From positions 44,597,164 through 44,661,163 of the forward strand of contig CM054177.1 of the NCBI GenBank assembly GCA_028829895.1: DNA of 64,000 nucleotides. The letters run 5' to 3'. The translations under genes were made by a program, and so were the position numbers. This DNA comes from Sinotaia quadrata (lineage: Eukaryota > Mollusca > Gastropoda > Architaenioglossa > Viviparidae). Positions within the stretch are counted from its first letter, which is position 1. Every line of letters begins with the position of its first letter. Shown here in pieces: positions 1-13,829 of this stretch. The notes beneath the pieces were generated by a model, which did not search any database, had not been told where the DNA came from, and saw nothing but the letters and a program-made list of their open reading frames with translations.

Positions 1-557
1 AGAACAATGATAAATTTAACACATTAATAATGCAACTTGCATTTGTTGTGTCAAATCTATGATTATGAAGCATTACTGACTGTTATTTTCTTCTTAATTT
101 TGTTTTCTCAAAGGCATCTGTCACTTTTAAATTAATAAGAATACTTTCAATTCAAATAATTTGCAATAGGAAGAATAGTGTTTATGTAAAGATTTGGTTC
201 TAAAGCATCCAGATAATCATTTGCTCATTTTCATTTGTTGGCAGATTTGCAAACGAGTTTCAGAGCAGTAAAATATGCTGGAAAGAAAATTATAGATGAA
301 TGGGTCTTGAGGAGGCTTTTAGATTACATTTTTCCTTCATATAATACTGTGTTCTTGCTATTATGAATTACTTTTCTATTTTTATTGCAAGTTCAAAGAT
401 CATATGGACATTTTCCCATCATTTAGCCACATCCACTTGTCAGAATTGTTTCCTATTCCTTCCCTCACTCATGTAGGAATTCATGAAAATTTATTTTAAT
501 TTTAAATTTTAAGCAATACCAATTAATTATATATTCTTTTTAAATTGTGTGCTACAG

Positions 558-3500
558 ACCGCGCAACTGGTGTTGCACTCTGGTGGAAAGATACCTGCCA
601 TCTTCTTCAATTCTCTCTTCTCAAGGTTGCTAAAGGTCAATTTACAAATGCACAAAGTTATGCTAAATGAATTTATAACAGAAATAACATAACTTTATGT
701 TATAGCTATAGCATATGATAGCTTTATTAAATAATATTGATTGCATTTTCATTTAGGATGGATATAGAAATTTTAAAAAGTAGATTGAATATTTGTCTAA
801 ACTTTGGCAATTTTTTAAATTATGTATGCTGTTTGTATTTTGTCAAATATTTATGCATTTTAAATGATATTAGAATATCTCTTAAGTTAAATCATTAAAC
901 TTAATAATGTTGTTTATTATATATTTATCTTTTTATGTACAGGATATAATGAATAGAGGATTGTGTAATTTATAAATTAAAAGAATGCTTAATCTACAAC
1001 TAAATAATGTTACATTTTATTAAGTGTTAATTTTATGCAAAGTGTAATAGGTAAGTTAATAGTAATTTATAGGTTGAAAGTATACTTAAAAGAAACTTAA
1101 CGTTACATTTATTAAATGTTGGCCATTAGCATTTTTATACAAATTATAATTGGTAAAGATTAATGTAACTTATGGGGTTAAAATATATTTAAATGAATCT
1201 TAGTAAGGTTATAATTTAAAAAGACAGGCTATAATTGGTAAAGTTTGAGGGTAATTTATAGTTTAGAAGATATTCTTAAACTTAACAATGTGACATTTCA
1301 TTAAAAGCTGATTGTTTTAGTTTGTATGCAGAATATACCTGGCAAAATTGTGCATTGTTCATTAATTTAATTTAAGTAATCAGTGTACTCAATTTTAATG
1401 TAGTGATTTTTTAAAAAAGTATTTAGATAGCTGTTTATGACTTTAGTTTTTTAGATTCACCACATAATTGAATAAAAAAAACAACAAACTCTTTACATTA
1501 TTTGTTTACTTTAGCTTTTTAGATTCACCACTTAAAAGAATCAAAAAAACAACTTACTCTTTATGTGTTATTTTTATGACTTTAGCTTTTTAGATTCACC
1601 ACAATAGAATCAAAATATAAAGAGACAAATGTGATCACAGTACGCAGCACCTACTTAAATTAATGTAAATTAGCTTAGATAAAGAACACATCTGTGGTCT
1701 CTGAAATGTTATTTACTATTTCAGATACTAAAATTAATTATAGTAATTAACAACCTGATGATTTTATTATATCTTAGAATATAGATTTTACATGTCTTAA
1801 AATCCTTAAAGTTTCAAGTGACTGCATTGGATAAAATAGAAATCAGATAAGAGTAGTGTGTAACTATGAGCTGTTTTTTGCTAATTATCTCACTAGCACT
1901 AAGTGTGTTACATATCAGATGTAAAACAAGCACCAACATTAAGTATATTTCGTATCAGTTATAGTTGCTTCACCACTAAATATATAACACATTAGATCTA
2001 AAATATTCACCAACATTAAGTATATTGCATATCAGGCGTAGAACATTCACCAATGCTAAGTATATTACATGTCAAGTGTAGAACTCTAGCTCTGTAACTG
2101 AATTACTTTTGCTAATTGCCTCATGTACACTAAGTATATTACACATCAGATGTAGAACATAAGCCTGATGTGGTGTGGCCATTCTCTTGCAACATCTCGG
2201 CCTCTGCGTCAAACCTTGGATCTACTCACTTAGCAGTTGGACTTGAAAATGGCAACATTGTTATTTGGGATAGATACTTGGGTGAGTGTTATTTACCTTC
2301 AGTATTAATTATCCTGTATTTGATTTGGCAATATGCTGATTGTGAAACTAAAGTTTCTCTCACTGTTAGTAAATTCACTCAACTAAAAATAACAAGTAGT
2401 CCTTTTATTGACCACTAAAAATTTTTACATTTCATTGTTTTAAAAATGTCTTTGTTGGAACTGGAATTGTGAATTTTTGTATCCATTTATTAAAGTTTTC
2501 TACCTCTTATTCAGATAAGTTTTCAATAAACTTAAACATTCCAATGTTCATCTGTGATTGTTATTAATAACTGTATTGACCTGATGAAGGCTGTTCAAAA
2601 CATCAGCTGTTTTTCCAGTGTATACATGTAAAACACTATGAATTTTTAAGTTGCATTGATAATATGAAATGTGCAGAGGTCTTCATGTTTTTCCTTTAAA
2701 CAGTATTTCTACATAGTCTTCATATATCTCTTTGAAATACATATAATATTTTTTTTTACAAGTCTTTTGATTGATATAAAAATGCATAACCCATTTTGTA
2801 TTAAATATTAATCTTTGAAATACATATCTAATAAAAATCATTTTTTTCCTTTTTTAAATGATTACAGGTCTACAACGAGGAGTGATCAATATGAATAAAA
2901 ACATTCCTGTGCAAATCATACGCTTTCTCAAAACTCCATTATACTCTCCACCACCATCAGAGACCTACACCTACCTACAATATAGTTGTAATTTTATCTT
3001 GGCTCAGTTCAAGGACTCCAAACAGTTTTTATATGATGTTGATCGAATCATACAAACAAAACCTCTGTGTATTGGTGAAATGTGTGTGCATTACTATTTT
3101 GTTCAATTTTTAAAAAGTGTTTATAGTTGCAGGGCGTAGTGAAACTATTATCAGCTGATATGATCAGACTCATAAATTACTTATTACTTTGCTTTGTGAT
3201 TTCTCATTGACTATAGATCATTTTTGCTGTAGATTCTAAAGATACCGGTTATGGGGTTCTTGTATTTGAGATCCTTAAAATGTGCATTAATAACAAAGCA
3301 GTCAAGAGTAGTATATACCATATGCTGTCAGTTACAATCTAAAATATGCGATGCATCAATATTTGTTGCAAACAAAGTAACCTTAAGTCAATCAAATATT
3401 GTCATTCACTGAAGAAAATATATTAAATTATTAACTTGTTTTTATTATGTGTACTTTTTCAAAGACACCATCAGTCTGTTTCTGCTAATAATAGTGTTAA

Positions 3501-6500
3501 AATCTCCTTACAAGTGAGGTATTCTAGAAAGTTAACTGTTTGTCTTCCAAAAATGCTCAATGGGTGCAGAGATTTAAATGCAAATGCCTCAGACCTTTGT
3601 TTTATCACAAATAGTAAGCAGTTATTATCAACTTATAAAGTTTATAATTATTTTATTGTAGATAAACTTTTGTCAGAAATTTTAATTTGGTTGACAGAGA
3701 ATTTAAAACCAAAGAAAGTGTTGTGCTTAGTTTGGTGCTGAAGCAGTTTGATTAAACAATCAAAAATATGCCAGTTTACAGCATATGTTTCAGTGACAGC
3801 AATAAACAATGCATACTTAAGAAAGTATTTAGAAAGAGTCTATTTGGTTGCTTGAAAGTAAGATTTCATCATACATTCTGACAATTAGAGATAATAACAG
3901 AAATATAAAGAACTGTGAAGTTTTATCCGCACAATTTAAACTGTGGAGTCATATGCAATCAGAAATCAACTGACGAAGTTTGCAGTAAAATTTGTAGTTT
4001 TAAAAAAAAAATCCATTAAGAGAATCATTAGATCTCGTAATTTACCTATGATATTGAATATAAAATCATGTTCATTTAACAATTTTAAGCACTGAAAAGT
4101 GACATTTGTCTTCTACCTTATACAATTAAAAATTTGTTTGTGAGGTGTTCTGAGCTTAAATTTTCTTTTCTTGACATAACAGTATGGTTATTTTGGGGAG
4201 AGTAAAAGTGATTACTTAAAAACTCTATGCCTGCATTTAGTACAACAACAACAACAAAAAAAGGGGGAGGGGAATGGAAATGTGAAAGTGATCGTGTTTG
4301 TTTTATGAACATAAGCATACTTAAATACAGGAATCAGTTTAGTAACTTTTACTGTTGTTTTATAAATAACTTAAAGCATAACTTATATATATATATCAAT
4401 TTAAGAATTTTCTGAGTTGATTTTAAAATAATACAAATCATGTATCAATTTAGTCAATATATGACAGACCTGGAAATAATTTTATTGTTGCTGTTTTGGT
4501 ATTTTACAGAGCAGAAGAAGATGATGAGATTCAAACATTATTGCAATCTGTACCTTCCATACCACAACTGGTATGCTTTATTCTTTCTTATTTTTCAGTG
4601 GGGTGTGAGAGTTGGAGGGGGGGGGGGATTCGGGGTATTTAAATATAGTAACAATAAATTTCAACAATAATCACAATAGTAATGTCATGCCTCATAAACA
4701 GGCTTTGATGAATAAAAATTACTTATCACTTTGCAGATTGTTGTTTAGGCTTTCATGGTACACAATGTTGTATAAAGTTATAAACCAGAATGAGCAGTGT
4801 TTAAGTAATAGATACTGATGATACAAAATCACATATCATAATAGGCTGTATAACAAAACAATGAGCAATAATGTACATGTAATATCATAGACATAGATAC
4901 CATTGTACAAAATTACAAATTACAATAAGCTGCAAAATAACAATATTATATATAACACTAGCATTGTAACTGATACAAAAATCACATTTAACAGTAAGTT
5001 GTATAGAAACCAGATTACAGATAAGGTAAGGGTGGGTGGGGTGTTAATGTCTTGAGCAAAAACATTTCTGGTACAAAACTACATATAGCATTTTAATATG
5101 TTAAACAAACCATTGTTAGCACAAAAATACATATAGCATTTTAATATGTTAAACAACCCATTGTTAGTACAAAACTACATATAGCATTTTAATATGTTAA
5201 ACAACCCATTGTTAGTACAAAACTACATATAGCATTTTAATATGTTAAACAAACCATTGTTAGTACAAAAATACATATAGCATTTTTATATATTAAACAA
5301 AACATTGTTGGTACAAAAATACATATAACATAAACAAAGGCATTGTTAGTTCAAAAATACATATAAGAGTGTGTGTGGCTGTCACTTCTCCATTGACTAA
5401 ATAATTATCTTAAATTTAACTGGTAAAGATTAATGTTTCTTAAATATTATATGTAAAGATTAATATATCTTCAATAAAATCAAGGGGTAGTTAAAATTAA
5501 TATAACCTAGTTACATTTCTCTCAGAAATAAACGGCTTTACCAGATCAATATCTGATTGACTCTTCTCTTAGAGATCAGATATTAGTCATTTTGACTTAT
5601 ATGTTCTATCAATCACACTGAAGATTGAACATATTTACAAGAAAACAACAATTTAATAACAAAATACAGTAACAAGTCTTGCACACTCACCATCACAAAT
5701 TCTCGTTTTTCTCAGTGAATAAAATATCATGCAATTATACTTTAGTAAAATGCACCATATAGGTCACTTATTGGTGAGTCATAAGAATAACAATACTAAA
5801 TTCAGTTATAAATACTTAATATAAAATGTTTTCTTTAGTTAAAATATTAGGTAATAATTTATATATGATAGGAATAATTAGATCTAAAAAATTTCAGTAA
5901 TTTTATATAAAATCTGCAGAAATATCCACATAGATCATATTTATTACAATATGTTTATATTTAAAATTACATTAAAACATAACATCACAGACAAGACACA
6001 AAATAGAGTGAATTGAAAGAAATAGAATATGACTAAAATACTTTCACCTTTGTAACTTCAGCAATTGATCTTGAAGAAAATGATTTTTCTTTTAGATAAT
6101 GCTCATAGAATATCTAGAAAGCACAGACATACTGAGAAAAATAATTTCTTGTGAATATTCAGAATGTTCCTCTTTTATATATAATCTCCATGAATGACTT
6201 CATATTTCTGAAAAATTCAGCATGGCTTCACTGACATTAATTCAGTGACCACAATTTGCTAAACAAGGACAAAACACAAATTTCAAAAACAAATGACAAA
6301 GAAGGTATAAACCAGCTTCTTGACACACTGCACAGAGGAGGAATTCCAGGTCCAAGATCCGGGTACTACTCTCAGTGATCCAGGGTAGAATAGAAATACC
6401 CAGGATATGACTCCAGATCAACCATGTTCAAACAAAACGCAGCTTCTCACTGGAAAAAAACAAAACCCAGGTCAGAACTTCCAATGTAAGACATCATGAT

Positions 6501-9500
6501 AAAACTTCCTGTAATTCAGGATAACACACAAAAAATGCTCCTTATAGGTTTATCAAGAAAACTTTCTCCTCAGTTTAAGCAAAAACTAAGGGGCTTCTCA
6601 GGCAATGAGGCAGTCATGAGAAAAGGTATTTAAAGGTTCTCCCCAAAAAAACCTTAGGGAAAATCCTTCAGACAATTTACACAACTTTGAAATGAAAAGA
6701 AGTAGGCAATCAACCTTTTATTATGATCTACAAAAAAAATAACTGACAAACTCACCAAAAGTGATAGCCTACATTAACAGCAATGGAGATTTAAATTAAA
6801 TGAAAGTCAGTCACTTTGTGCTACAACAGATCTTTTATTCATTTGTCTCTGTATCATCCATTCTTTCAGGCTTCCATTCTTATAGGAATATTTATGCTTT
6901 CTTTCTAAGTTTGACCTTGATGGGGGGTATACTGGCATACTTATCATTTGACTTGCTCGGAGGTCTAACTGAATCAAATACAATCTAATGGCCTCGCTTG
7001 TTAGTTATGCTATCCCCAAGAAAAGGTCACTTACACATCAGTAATTTACTACCACAGTCGTCCTTTTGTTCCATAAATTTAACAGATGAATAGCAATAGC
7101 AATTGTCATTTTGTATCAGTCAGAAGGAACAAACACAATGTTCCCACTAAGGAAGAAAATCAAATCACTCTGGTGTTATGTTTACAGGCTTTGATGGTAC
7201 AGAAGAATGGAACTTTATACCTGAAAGATATCCAAAGGGGTACTAAAGTATGTCAACTCACTCTTCCAGAAACTCATCAGCTGGCATCACCTTGGGATCC
7301 CATTGTTGCTTTTGGGGGTCAGGGGCAACTTCTTTTTGTCAAAGGTCAGTTGGATACCATTTCCTTTGGTCCAAGATCATTTTGAATATCATTTTTATTA
7401 TAAAGACCAGTTGGATGCCATTTCCTTTTGTTTATTGTCAGTTATACACCTTTTTTTTTTATAGCAGATATGTTTAATTGTAAATGTTTTGTATAAATAA
7501 ATATTTATATACAGATAAATATGTACTTAAAAATGTAACACTGCTAGAACTACTACTACTACTACTACTACTAATAATAATAATAATACACTGGAGAATT
7601 ATTAAAGAATCTCATCTTTAAAAGCTCTCATTATTTGACATGTAGTCAATGAAAATACAAAAGCATGCAAATTGCCAACCACAACAGAGTAAACATTTGT
7701 TGGTAAATGGAAACAACAATAAATTTAAAAAGCAATTACATTTGTAAAAAGTGCTGGAAAAATTGTGAGTGCATGTGTCTTACTGAAGTATTAACAGTCA
7801 TATTTAGTGTGGAGAAATTTTAATTTTTAAATTAGTTAGTCAAGAAAAAGTATACTGAAGTTATTTTTTTTATCCAGGTTGTGAATGAATTGAAAGGCAT
7901 TACCAGTCATTTGGTAATATTAGTTTCTTTTCCCTACTTTCTCTGCATAACATTCTAACTATTTTATCATTAACAGCATTGCTGAGTTTTGTTTCTTATT
8001 GTGATATATAAAGTACTTAATGGTACTGAAAGTTTTTCACACTGTAAATATTTTAAATATCAAATTTTAAAAGAATAACATCAGAATGAATTATGGCATT
8101 TGATGATTAAAATGTTATGTAAATAATGGATTTATTGACATTTGTTAATTATTAACTGATTTATCTGCAGCTTGATATCAAACTCAATTGGTAATTGCAA
8201 TTTTTTTTTATCACACCTCATACTCCTGTCTAAATTTATCTAAAGCTTTTTTATCACAACTTATTCTTCTTTCTGTAGATTCTTGGGGTGTATTTTTATA
8301 TCACACTTTATATTCCTTTCTTAAGTCACCTATAGCTTTTTATTACAATGGTACTTAATGGTACTGAAAGTTTTTCACACTGTAAATATTTTAAATATCA
8401 AATTTTAAAAGAATAACATCAGAATGAATTATGGCATTTGATGATTAAAATGTTATGTAAATAATGGATTTATTGACATTTGTTAATTATTAACTGATTT
8501 ATCTGCAGCTTGATATCAAACTCAATTGGTAATTGCAATTTTTTTTTATCACACCTCATACTCCTGTCTAAATTTATCTAAAGCTTTTTTATCACAACTT
8601 ATTCTTCTTTCTGTAGATTCTTGGGGTGTATTTTTATATCACACTTTATATTCCTTTCTTAAGTCACCTATAGCTTTTTATTACAATCCTTTGTAAATTT
8701 ACCTATTACTTTTTATTGCACTTAGCAGTTTGTCTCCAAACTCACCTCAAATTTTGTAATTCTTGATCACACACTGTTCTTGTCTAACAGGTAATGGTTC
8801 AGAGACAAACGAAAATGGAGAGAGCATTGACACTTCTGGAATTTTTGTTTTTAATCTGAACTCTTACTCATCACTGAATAAATATTGGGCTAGAGTGTCA
8901 GCCATTCCTTCTTTTATAGTCCATGCCACAGTGGAAAAACGAGTGGATAACTTGCTAAAGGAGAGGTAATTCCTACATCAGAAATCACTATCTTAATATA
9001 TGATGGCTTTGAAAAGAAAGATACTCTTGAAATATGTTTCTTTTAAGAATTCAGACACTGTGGTTTTTATCTTGTTATTGCTATAATCTTGGAGTGATGA
9101 CAGTCTCCCACCCACACACAACTGTAGTTAGAAGGCCATAAAAGTCTTAACAAAGACAATATAGATCGGAACAAAAGAGTTAACACACTATCAGTCAACT
9201 GCTTGTTATTGGCAACATACATCTTTCTTAAATTGTTTATTTTATTAATAAAATAGCACTATTTATAAAATTTATTTCGTATGACTCTTTATGTATGGAT
9301 ATACCATATTTTCAGTTTAAAATGGACATGTTCCAATAATTTCTGAATACTTTTGCTTACTTTTAATACACCCTCTTTTTTCAGTTTAAGATTACAGTGC
9401 AGATAAAGAATAAGTAATAAATACAGAAAGATTATGACAGCACATTTCTTTTAAGTTAAATGAATTTGCATATGAACACCAATATTCTATAAAGTTAATT

Positions 9501-12500
9501 TTATTTTTTTTTAAATTATGAAGAGAGTTGCAAATTATCTATAAATTACTGAAGTGATTTTAACAATACAAATAGCGTGACCACTAAGGTCAGGCCATTT
9601 CCTAGCTTTGCTGCAGTTTTAAAGGGTTAAAAATCAGTCTTAGAAGTAAGCAGTTCTTTCTTGTTAAACATTAAAAACAATAGACATAGAAAACTAAACA
9701 CTACAGTAAGCTCCAGATTATCCAGGATCAGATTAAACAGGATACAGATTAAGTGGGATGTTAAGAACATACAAAATATGAAAAGATTACAGGAAATGAA
9801 AAGATAGTTGGTAAAAGAACAAAGCAAAAAATTATGGGATATAAGATTGCTGCTAAGAATACATTGTCACAACCTAACAAAGACTAAAATTGACAGCAAT
9901 ATTTATTGTAGAGATATGTTATTTTTGTGTGTTTTTGCATGCCCATAATTTGAAAGTTGAAAATCTCAAACATGATCTGAATTATAAGTGTAACAAGGTT
10001 GTTCTTTCTATAGAACAAAACTTAAAAATAATTTGTAAAATCTGAACAAGGTGTGGTGGTCAAGATGCTAATGATTTAATACAGCAAATAAGGTTATCGT
10101 GAGAAACATAACTAAGTTATTTCAGTTAACCTGAGCTTTTGGATGTAAGTGATATATTATTCCTGAAAAAAAGTTTAGTTTATGATGACATTGATAAAGT
10201 AGTTGTATGGAAAACAGGCAGCAAAGAACTGAAGGAATGTCAGTTTCACGTGCCATTTGAACAGTAAAAATGAAGCAATTTACAATGAAAAGAAGGATGG
10301 AAAACGTTGTTGATGCATTTTAGACTTGTTGACGAGAATAAATAAAGACAACGAACTGCTTGCTTTTCTATTATAAATGATTAATGTATATTTAAGTTCA
10401 TACCTACAGCTTTATCTTAAATATACAATTATTTGCAAATCTTTTTGTACACTTACAGTTGGTTGATTAAGAATATATTGATTATCAGATAAATATTTTT
10501 CCCATTCATTCTGGATAATAAAGAGTTTGCTGTATGTGTAATTTAAAAACAAAATTATAATGAATATTACACTTAAGAAAAAAAACAAATACAACAGGAA
10601 GACATTTGGTAATTGTAAGGAATGTGAAAGAAATGAAAGTCTGAAAAATAATTCAGATGACATTATTTAAATCAAGATAAAATTATTTTCTATATCATAC
10701 ATGGTCAATGGGAAATGCTTTGATAAATAGTAATGAATGCTTTTTTTAAATACTATACCTTCTTTTAGCCCCTTCCTTTCAAAAGTATTATTTGAATGGC
10801 ATGTTCAATCCCTGTGTAGTCTAGCCATTATGAATGACTTAACAGATATAAATGGGTGCATAGTGGCAAAGGGATTTTTTTATTAAAAAAATACAAGCAG
10901 CCTAAAAATTCAAAATATTTTACTATAATTTTTTAGTTGTGTTTATCTATAAAAATATGCATTAGTTTTTCATTTAAATAGCCTTTCATCAGAACAATGC
11001 ATTTACTACTAATAATATGAGGTGGACAGTGAAAAATTATAAGCCTATTGTTACAGGAACAATTTATCTTACTGATGGTGACTAATTTAATTAAACATTC
11101 AGAAGTGTTTCTTATATCAAAGGCAGAACAGTTATATTCTCCCTCTGTCATTATTATTAGTATATGAATTGTCCTGAATGAAGGCTATTTCACTATAAGT
11201 TACATTAACTTTCATAATTGTTTATATCTTGATAAAAAATAAAAGTGATTTGGTATAAAAGACTAATAAAAAATAATCAAAGAATACCAAAGTAGTGTCA
11301 AAGCTCTAAGACATGCCCCAGGCAAGCCTTAAATAACTTTTATTAATATGCAAAACAGAATGAAACAGCAGCCACAACGAAAACAACGGTTACAGCAGCG
11401 GTGGGGAATGCTACGCTCTGACCTGGATACAATTCAAAAGGCCAGGGAAGTAACAATTGAACCAAATGGTCATACATTTAAGGTAACAGCACATTCTGCA
11501 TTATTGTTTCTTTTAGCATTTATTTGTTACTTTAACTTCACTGACACAAAGACAGGGTGACCATAACATCCTTTTATAAATTTGCACATTTATTTATTTA
11601 AATCATGAAAGGTGAGGCAGCTTTTTCCCATCGTTCATTAAAGCAAAGAGTGAGAGGTTCAGGTACCAAAGGAAGAGACACATAACAAACTGCCCATCCA
11701 AATTGGTGTCCCCAATTAAGTATTAAATTTGGCTTGGTACAAGAAAAACATTTTGTCAAGTCAGGGCTACCATTTTCAGTATTTTTGGTTAATATCAGCT
11801 TCTCCCACTTTGTTTTATATTCATACATCCTGTTCTTGTTTTCCTTTTGTGTCTCTTTGACAAGGAAAACAGTTCCCCCCCCCCCCCCAATACTTTTTCA
11901 TTTGCTGATATCCAAACTATTTACATTGAACATCTAGCTTGTTAGGTTTATTTCAGCGTGGTACACAATGATTATACTGCATCCCACTGATCATGCACAC
12001 ATGTAAAACAGCAAAAGTGTAAAAATATGTGTGTTTTGTGAATGCTGATTGTGTTTTCTGGAAGAAAATAGCACAGACACCTATCTGCCCCTGTTTCTAT
12101 TGGCAGTAAGCTTAGCATAGTAACAAATATAGCAGCAAACAGGATGACCACAAAACAGCCATCATTGCATATAGATGGATGGATCTCCAATATTAACATT
12201 AGCATATGATGGCACTGGGTTGAGTGAGAATTCACATTGTCTTGAAATAAGGAAAGTAGTAAGAGAGTGGTTTCTTATGGCACTGGATTGAGTGAGAATT
12301 CACATTGTCTTGAAATAAGGAAAGTAGTAAGAGAGTGGTTTCTTATGGCACTGGATTGAGTGAGAATTCACATTGTCTTGAGATAAGGAATGTAATAAGA
12401 GAGTGGCTTTCTTCTGACAGAAGTTGGCAAGGAAAGGGCAGTATTTATTATTGATAGTGGTTCAAGTTCTTTCAGATCATTTACTAAAATCAGTAGTAAA

Positions 12501-13183
12501 GGGAGGCTCCAAAACACACTTGCGACCAAAATACAAAGGCAAGTGAGCGAATGAAAAAATATAGTCACTGGTACCCAAACTCTAGAAAATGATCCTTATC
12601 AATAGGTGTTGACTTCCTGTCATATGACACATGAGCTTCAGTTACAAGGGGAGTTAACTGAAACAGATGTGCTTAATACAACGGAAATAACAGTAGCTGC
12701 TTTTGTTGACCCTTGTCTACATAGGGCTAGTACTGCAGAGAAAGCGTCAGTTTTCACAACTGTCATTTAAAAACCAAAGACTGTCTAAATCAAAACCATA
12801 TTCTCGTTTATGCTATTTAGCCTGAATGACATTTTTGTACAGTACATTTTCATCAGAGGCCCTTTGTTCCACGAGGAATCCAATGGAAATAAGTAAGTAC
12901 ATTTTCATCTTGCTATTTAGTGCCAGTGAAAGATTTTGCAAAGAGCCCAATAAATCTATTTCTAAAGGAATTTTCAAAAGACTTCCATATCAGGGTTCAG
13001 AACCACATTCTCCTTGAGGTGTCTAATTTGATACGTCTTCATCTACCTGCCAGTGAACATAATGAGTACCGTTTCATTGGGCAGTATGTACTTTATTACT
13101 TTATAGATGTCAGTGATATACATATTTTCATTAGGATGGTTTGTATAGCTGTCAATCAGTATAATGAGTACTTGTATTATTAG
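558..13183 (+). CDS. WD-repeat protein, possibly WDR93-like; 5' end missing, 3' end uncertain
   Basis: Multi-exon gene running into the window from the left. Exons whose splice phases agree with each other: 558-635, 2156-2281, 2868-3074, 3465-3513, 4510-4570, 7188-7344, 8791-8965, 11359-11482. Probable last exons are 12857-12892 and 12921-13083; the latter either ends at a gtatgt donor or reads through to the stop at 13181-13183. The second exon gives a clear WD-repeat strand (AVGLENGNIVIWD) and the sixth gives LMVQKNGTLYLKD followed by FGGQGQLLFVK, another blade-like stretch. Exon 11359-11482 is basic and glutamine-rich (RKQRLQQRWGMLRSDLD). The link from 11482 (phase 0) to 12857 (needs phase 1) does not fit, so one small exon is probably missing between them. 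WDR93 is my best guess from overall character; another ciliary WD-repeat protein is possible. The exons are supported by AG/GT borders and phase continuity, not by an alignment. Confidence 0.55.
1439..1622. repeat. about 70-bp tandem repeat, roughly 2.6 copies
   Basis: The phrase TTTTTAGATTCACCAC recurs near 1449, 1518 and 1588, each time followed by an A-rich stretch with AAAAAACAAC or a degenerate form of it. It lies in the first intron of the WD-repeat gene. The preceding 1.0-1.4 kb holds a weaker repetition of TAACGTTACATTTATTAA-like phrases. Otherwise 636-1438 is AT-rich intron with nothing recognised. Confidence 0.7.
1895..2160. repeat. degenerate ~40-bp minisatellite ending at an exon border
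   Basis: About six diverged copies of a unit containing CACCAACATTAAGTATATT followed by a form of CATATCAGATGTAGAACA. The last copy supplies the TAG used as the 3' splice site of the exon starting at 2156, so the array abuts and contributes to the splice acceptor of the WD-repeat gene. Confidence 0.65.
5076..5365. repeat. 48-bp minisatellite, about 6 copies
   Basis: The unit TACATATAGCATTTTAATAT plus GTTAAACAAACCATTGTTAG plus TACAAAAA repeats with a period of 48 bp and few mismatches. The last copies decay towards 5365. It lies in the 2.6-kb intron 4571-7187 of the WD-repeat gene. The rest of that intron (5366-7187) shows no coding signal that I can support. Confidence 0.85.
7549..7588. repeat. 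compound microsatellite (ACT)n(AAT)n
   Basis: A run of ACT triplets changes directly into a run of AAT triplets. It is in the intron between exons 7188-7344 and 8791-8965 of the WD-repeat gene. Confidence 0.9.
8013..8687. repeat. 338-bp direct tandem duplication, copies apparently identical
   Basis: Bases 8013-8350 recur at 8351-8687 with an offset of 338. Reading both copies side by side I found no substitution, including in the T-runs. The second copy ends about 100 bp before the exon at 8791. Such identity in AT-rich intron DNA means a very recent duplication or an assembly duplication. Confidence 0.9.
9704..10370 (+). mobile_element. decayed pogo/Tigger-type DNA transposon remnant
   Basis: The left end starts after a TA dinucleotide with CAGTAAGCTCCAGATTATCC, followed by repeated GGATCAGATTAA and GGATACAGATTAAG phrases. 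This is the style of Tigger/pogo terminal repeats. From 9995 the plus strand reads KVVLSIEQNLKIICK, then after a one-base slip EQGVVVKMLM and GYREK. This matches the N-terminal psq-type helix-turn-helix of Tigger/Jerky transposases (pattern KVVLTIEQKLKII...LE.G). Further on, YDDIDKVV resembles the next helix. Stops and frame slips show it is inactive. The right end is not located. It sits in an intron of the WD-repeat gene. Confidence 0.6.
12207..12410. repeat. 68-bp tandem repeat, about 3 copies
   Basis: The unit TTGAGTGAGAATTCACATTG, TCTTGAAATAAGGAAAGTAG, TAAGAGAGTGGTTTCTTATG, GCACTGGA is repeated with only one or two differences. It is upstream of the last exons of the WD-repeat gene. Confidence 0.85.
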
Positions 13184-13377
13184 AACAGTGTTGACTTTGT
13201 TATTTTATAGCTGTACAACTACTGTTTCATTAAATAAGTAAAAATGTAATTTAAAACTTATTGTCAGGTGTAGAAATGCTTTACATTTAAAATAATAAAC
13301 GCCTTTTGCAGATATTTCTAATGTTGATAAGTTTTAAAATACAATTTTTATTTATACTACTTTAAAATAAGATTAAA

Positions 13378-13829
13378 ATGTTACTTATCTAACATGTTGT
13401 ATATATATATATATTCTTAGTAATGTACTGTTGAGGGTTTTTTTGTTTGTTTTCAGATTTAGATCATTCAAGATGGAAGAACATCTTTTTTTTTTTTTAA
13501 ATTATATTTTGTATGCCAATTTCATATAGACTGTTTTTACTTGTTTGCTTTCTACACCAAGCCACCTAATAATTAAATAATAGCAAGTTCATTATTATTA
13601 AACATGTTACTTATCTAACATGTTGTATATATATATATATTCTTAGTAATGTACTGTTGAGGGTTTTTTTGTTTGTTTTCAGATTTAGATCATTCAAGAT
13701 GGAAGAACATCTTTTTTTTTTTTTAAATTATATTTTGTATGCCAATTTCATATAGACTGTTTTTACTTGTTTGCTTTCTACACCAAGCCACCTAATAATT
13801 AAATAATAGCAAGTTCATTATTATTAAAC
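13378..13829. repeat. 226-bp direct tandem duplication, near-identical
   Basis: Bases 13378-13603 recur at 13604-13829 (offset 226), including the (TA)n run and the T-run after AAGAACATC. It lies just downstream of the last recognised exon of the WD-repeat gene, so it is 3' flank or a last intron. I see nothing else in 13184-14680. Confidence 0.88.

Noticed and set aside
246..302. Possible earlier exon of the WD-repeat gene (GGCAG acceptor, LQTSFRAVKYAGKKIIDEW, GTCTTG donor)
   Set aside because: It would end in phase 0, whereas the exon at 558 needs a preceding phase-1 exon, so the join fails.
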